Below, piece after piece: positions 42,007 through 43,187 of a stretch of 43,187 bases of DNA. The stretch is from Clostridia bacterium (GTDB lineage Bacteria > Bacillota > Clostridia > DSM-8532 > SZUA-474), in assembly GCA_003251775.1 (NCBI GenBank), contig QKEK01000020.1, positions 1 through 43,187 of the forward strand. The letters are read 5' to 3'. The translations under genes were made by a program, and so were the position numbers. Position 1 is the stretch's first letter, and each line of letters opens with the position of its first letter. The notes beneath the pieces were generated by a model. The model was not told where the DNA came from, searched no databases, and worked only from the letters and a program-made list of their open reading frames with translations.

Positions 42007-43187
42007 ATGTCGGATTTACTTAACTTTTTTAATTCATTCGGTGAATTATTAGATATCGGAGTAATTCTAGTTTTGCTTGGTTCTACTGCTTTAGGAGTAA
42101 TTATTGGTGCTTTACCTGGACTAACTGCAACAATGGGAATTGCACTCCTAACAGGTTTAACATATAATGTGCCATTAGAGTATACATTTGCAATTCTAAT
42201 GGGGGTGTATGTTGGAGGAATATATGGAGGTAGTATATCAGCAATTCTTTTAAATATACCAGGAACAGCATCTGCAGCTGCAACTGCATTAGAGGGCTAT
42301 CATATGGCACGACGAGGACAAGCAGAAACCGCTATTAAAGTTACAAGACTAGCGTCAATTGTGGGTACAGCTATAGGGGTAATAGCTCTTGCTTTACTGG
42401 CACCACCCTTGACAAAGGTAGCTCTACAATTCCAATCACCTGAGTTTTTCATGCTTGCATTATTTGGGGTATTGATATGCGGCTCAATAGGAGCAAAAGA
42501 CCTGACCATAAAAGGGTGGATTGCAGGTATGATAGGGCTTTTAATAGCATTTGTACGTTTAGATGATATAGAAAGTGTTTCGCGTTTTACTTTTGGAAGA
42601 ACTGATCTTTTAAGCGGGTTTTCTGTTATTCCTGCAATGATAGGCTTTTATGCTGTTCCAGAGGTAATAAAGGCATTTACAAATAATGAAAATGTTACGG
42701 TTAATGCCTTAAAGAATGCGGCTAAGAAAAAGGAAAGCCAATTTAAAATAGTGTTTGCAAAAATGAGAGTGATAGTTCAATCAGCCCTGATTGGCTTAGG
42801 GATAGGTTCTTTACCAGGTGTTGGTGAAGATGTAGCGGCGTGGGTTGCATATGATGCAGCGAAAAAGACCAGTAAGCAAAAGGAAAAGTTTGGTACAGGC
42901 ATATATGAGGGAGTTATTGCACCAGAGGTTGGCAACAATGCGGCGATAGGAGGTGCACTAATACCCATGCTAACACTTGCAGTTCCGGGTAGTCCACCAG
43001 CAGCAGTTTTACTAGGAGCACTTACTCTTCACGGAATAAGACCAGGCCCAATGATTAACATCGAATCACCTGGCTTTATTGGGAAAATGGCAGCTCTTCT
43101 GCTTTTATCAGTAGTAACTCTTTGGATATCGGGAACTATGCTAGCAAAGCCTATGACGAAGATACTAAAGGTTCCTATAGTATATCT
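42007..43187 (+). CDS. tctA: Tripartite tricarboxylate transporter large membrane subunit (partial)
   Basis: About 393 codons of TctA are present and the frame runs off the window end; full-length members are near 500 residues, so roughly 100 C-terminal residues are missing. It starts MSDLLNFFNSFGELLDIG at ATG 42007 behind GGAGGGAGG; the ATG at 42002 hits a stop after 16 codons. Family hallmarks are GALPGLTATMGIALL, GGIYGGSISAILLNIPGTAS and EGYHMARRGQA, and later APEVGNNAAIGGALIPMLT and VPGSPPAAVLLGAL. It forms the main ion-coupled transport channel. Confidence 0.94.
   Translation, partial: MSDLLNFFNSFGELLDIGVILVLLGSTALGVIIGALPGLTATMGIALLTGLTYNVPLEYTFAILMGVYVGGIYGGSISAILLNIPGTASAAATALEGYHMARRGQAETAIKVTRLASIVGTAIGVIALALLAPPLTKVALQFQSPEFFMLALFGVLICGSIGAKDLTIKGWIAGMIGLLIAFVRLDDIESVSRFTFGRTDLLSGFSVIPAMIGFYAVPEVIKAFTNNENVTVNALKNAAKKKESQFKIVFAKMRVIVQSALIGLGIGSLPGVGEDVAAWVAYDAAKKTSKQKEKFGTGIYEGVIAPEVGNNAAIGGALIPMLTLAVPGSPPAAVLLGALTLHGIRPGPMINIESPGFIGKMAALLLLSVVTLWISGTMLAKPMTKILKVPIVY

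Noticed and set aside
42101-42968. Several short minus-strand frames at the window end
   Set aside because: They lie opposite the tctA reading frame, which is intact and strongly conserved.

Overview
The window is AT-rich DNA from a spore-forming, anaerobic low-GC Firmicute, most likely a Clostridia-class bacterium. Support comes from strong GGAGG-type ribosome binding sites, a full bacterial V/A-type ATPase operon (ntpFIKECGABD order), a YtrA-type GntR/ABC operon, a subtilase/amidase operon with Spo0A-like boxes, and a tripartite tricarboxylate transporter. No tRNA, rRNA, CRISPR array or complete insertion sequence was seen. Layout: (1) 0.07-0.69 kb, a cysteine-rich protein of unknown function. 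(2) 2.7-0.85 kb, minus strand, GntR regulator plus ABC transporter. (3) 4.06-2.85 kb, minus strand, a membrane diguanylate cyclase behind a tandem repeated leader. (4) 4.64-5.91 kb, murA with an apparent 2-nt frameshift near its start. (5) 6.3-15.2 kb, plus strand, nine V-type ATPase genes with the Na+-ligand pattern in the K subunit. (6) 18.8-15.3 kb, minus strand, a secreted amidase-like protein, a lipoprotein and a secreted subtilisin-like protease. (7) 37.6-19.2 kb, minus strand, an 18-kb envelope polysaccharide cluster recognised by PelF and PelG homologues. (8) 38.2-43.2 kb, plus strand, a two-subunit transketolase followed by tctC, tctB and a partial tctA that runs off the window. The most interesting region is the Pel-like cluster. 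It has pelF (with a C-terminal TPR-like tail) and pelG. Between them are a DivIVA-like protein and a coiled-coil protein. It also encodes two paralogous multi-pass membrane proteins, a GT4 and a GT2 glycosyltransferase, an ATP-grasp enzyme, a DUF3473-type deacetylase, a MurJ-like flippase, a DUF2304 protein, a membrane protein with a degenerate HD-GYP domain, and a frameshifted GH114-type glycosidase. Classical pelD and pelE are not in the window. The degenerate HD-GYP protein is a natural candidate for the missing c-di-GMP receptor, but this is inference. A second thread is a roughly 100-nt inverted-repeat leader that ends at a conserved ribosome-binding segment. It occurs directly before the diguanylate cyclase (two units), the degenerate HD-GYP gene (one unit) and tctB (two units), always in the orientation of the downstream gene. 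It matches no riboswitch class I recognise and may be an undescribed cis-regulatory RNA. A separate three-way-junction-like RNA fold lies between pelF and the DivIVA-like gene.
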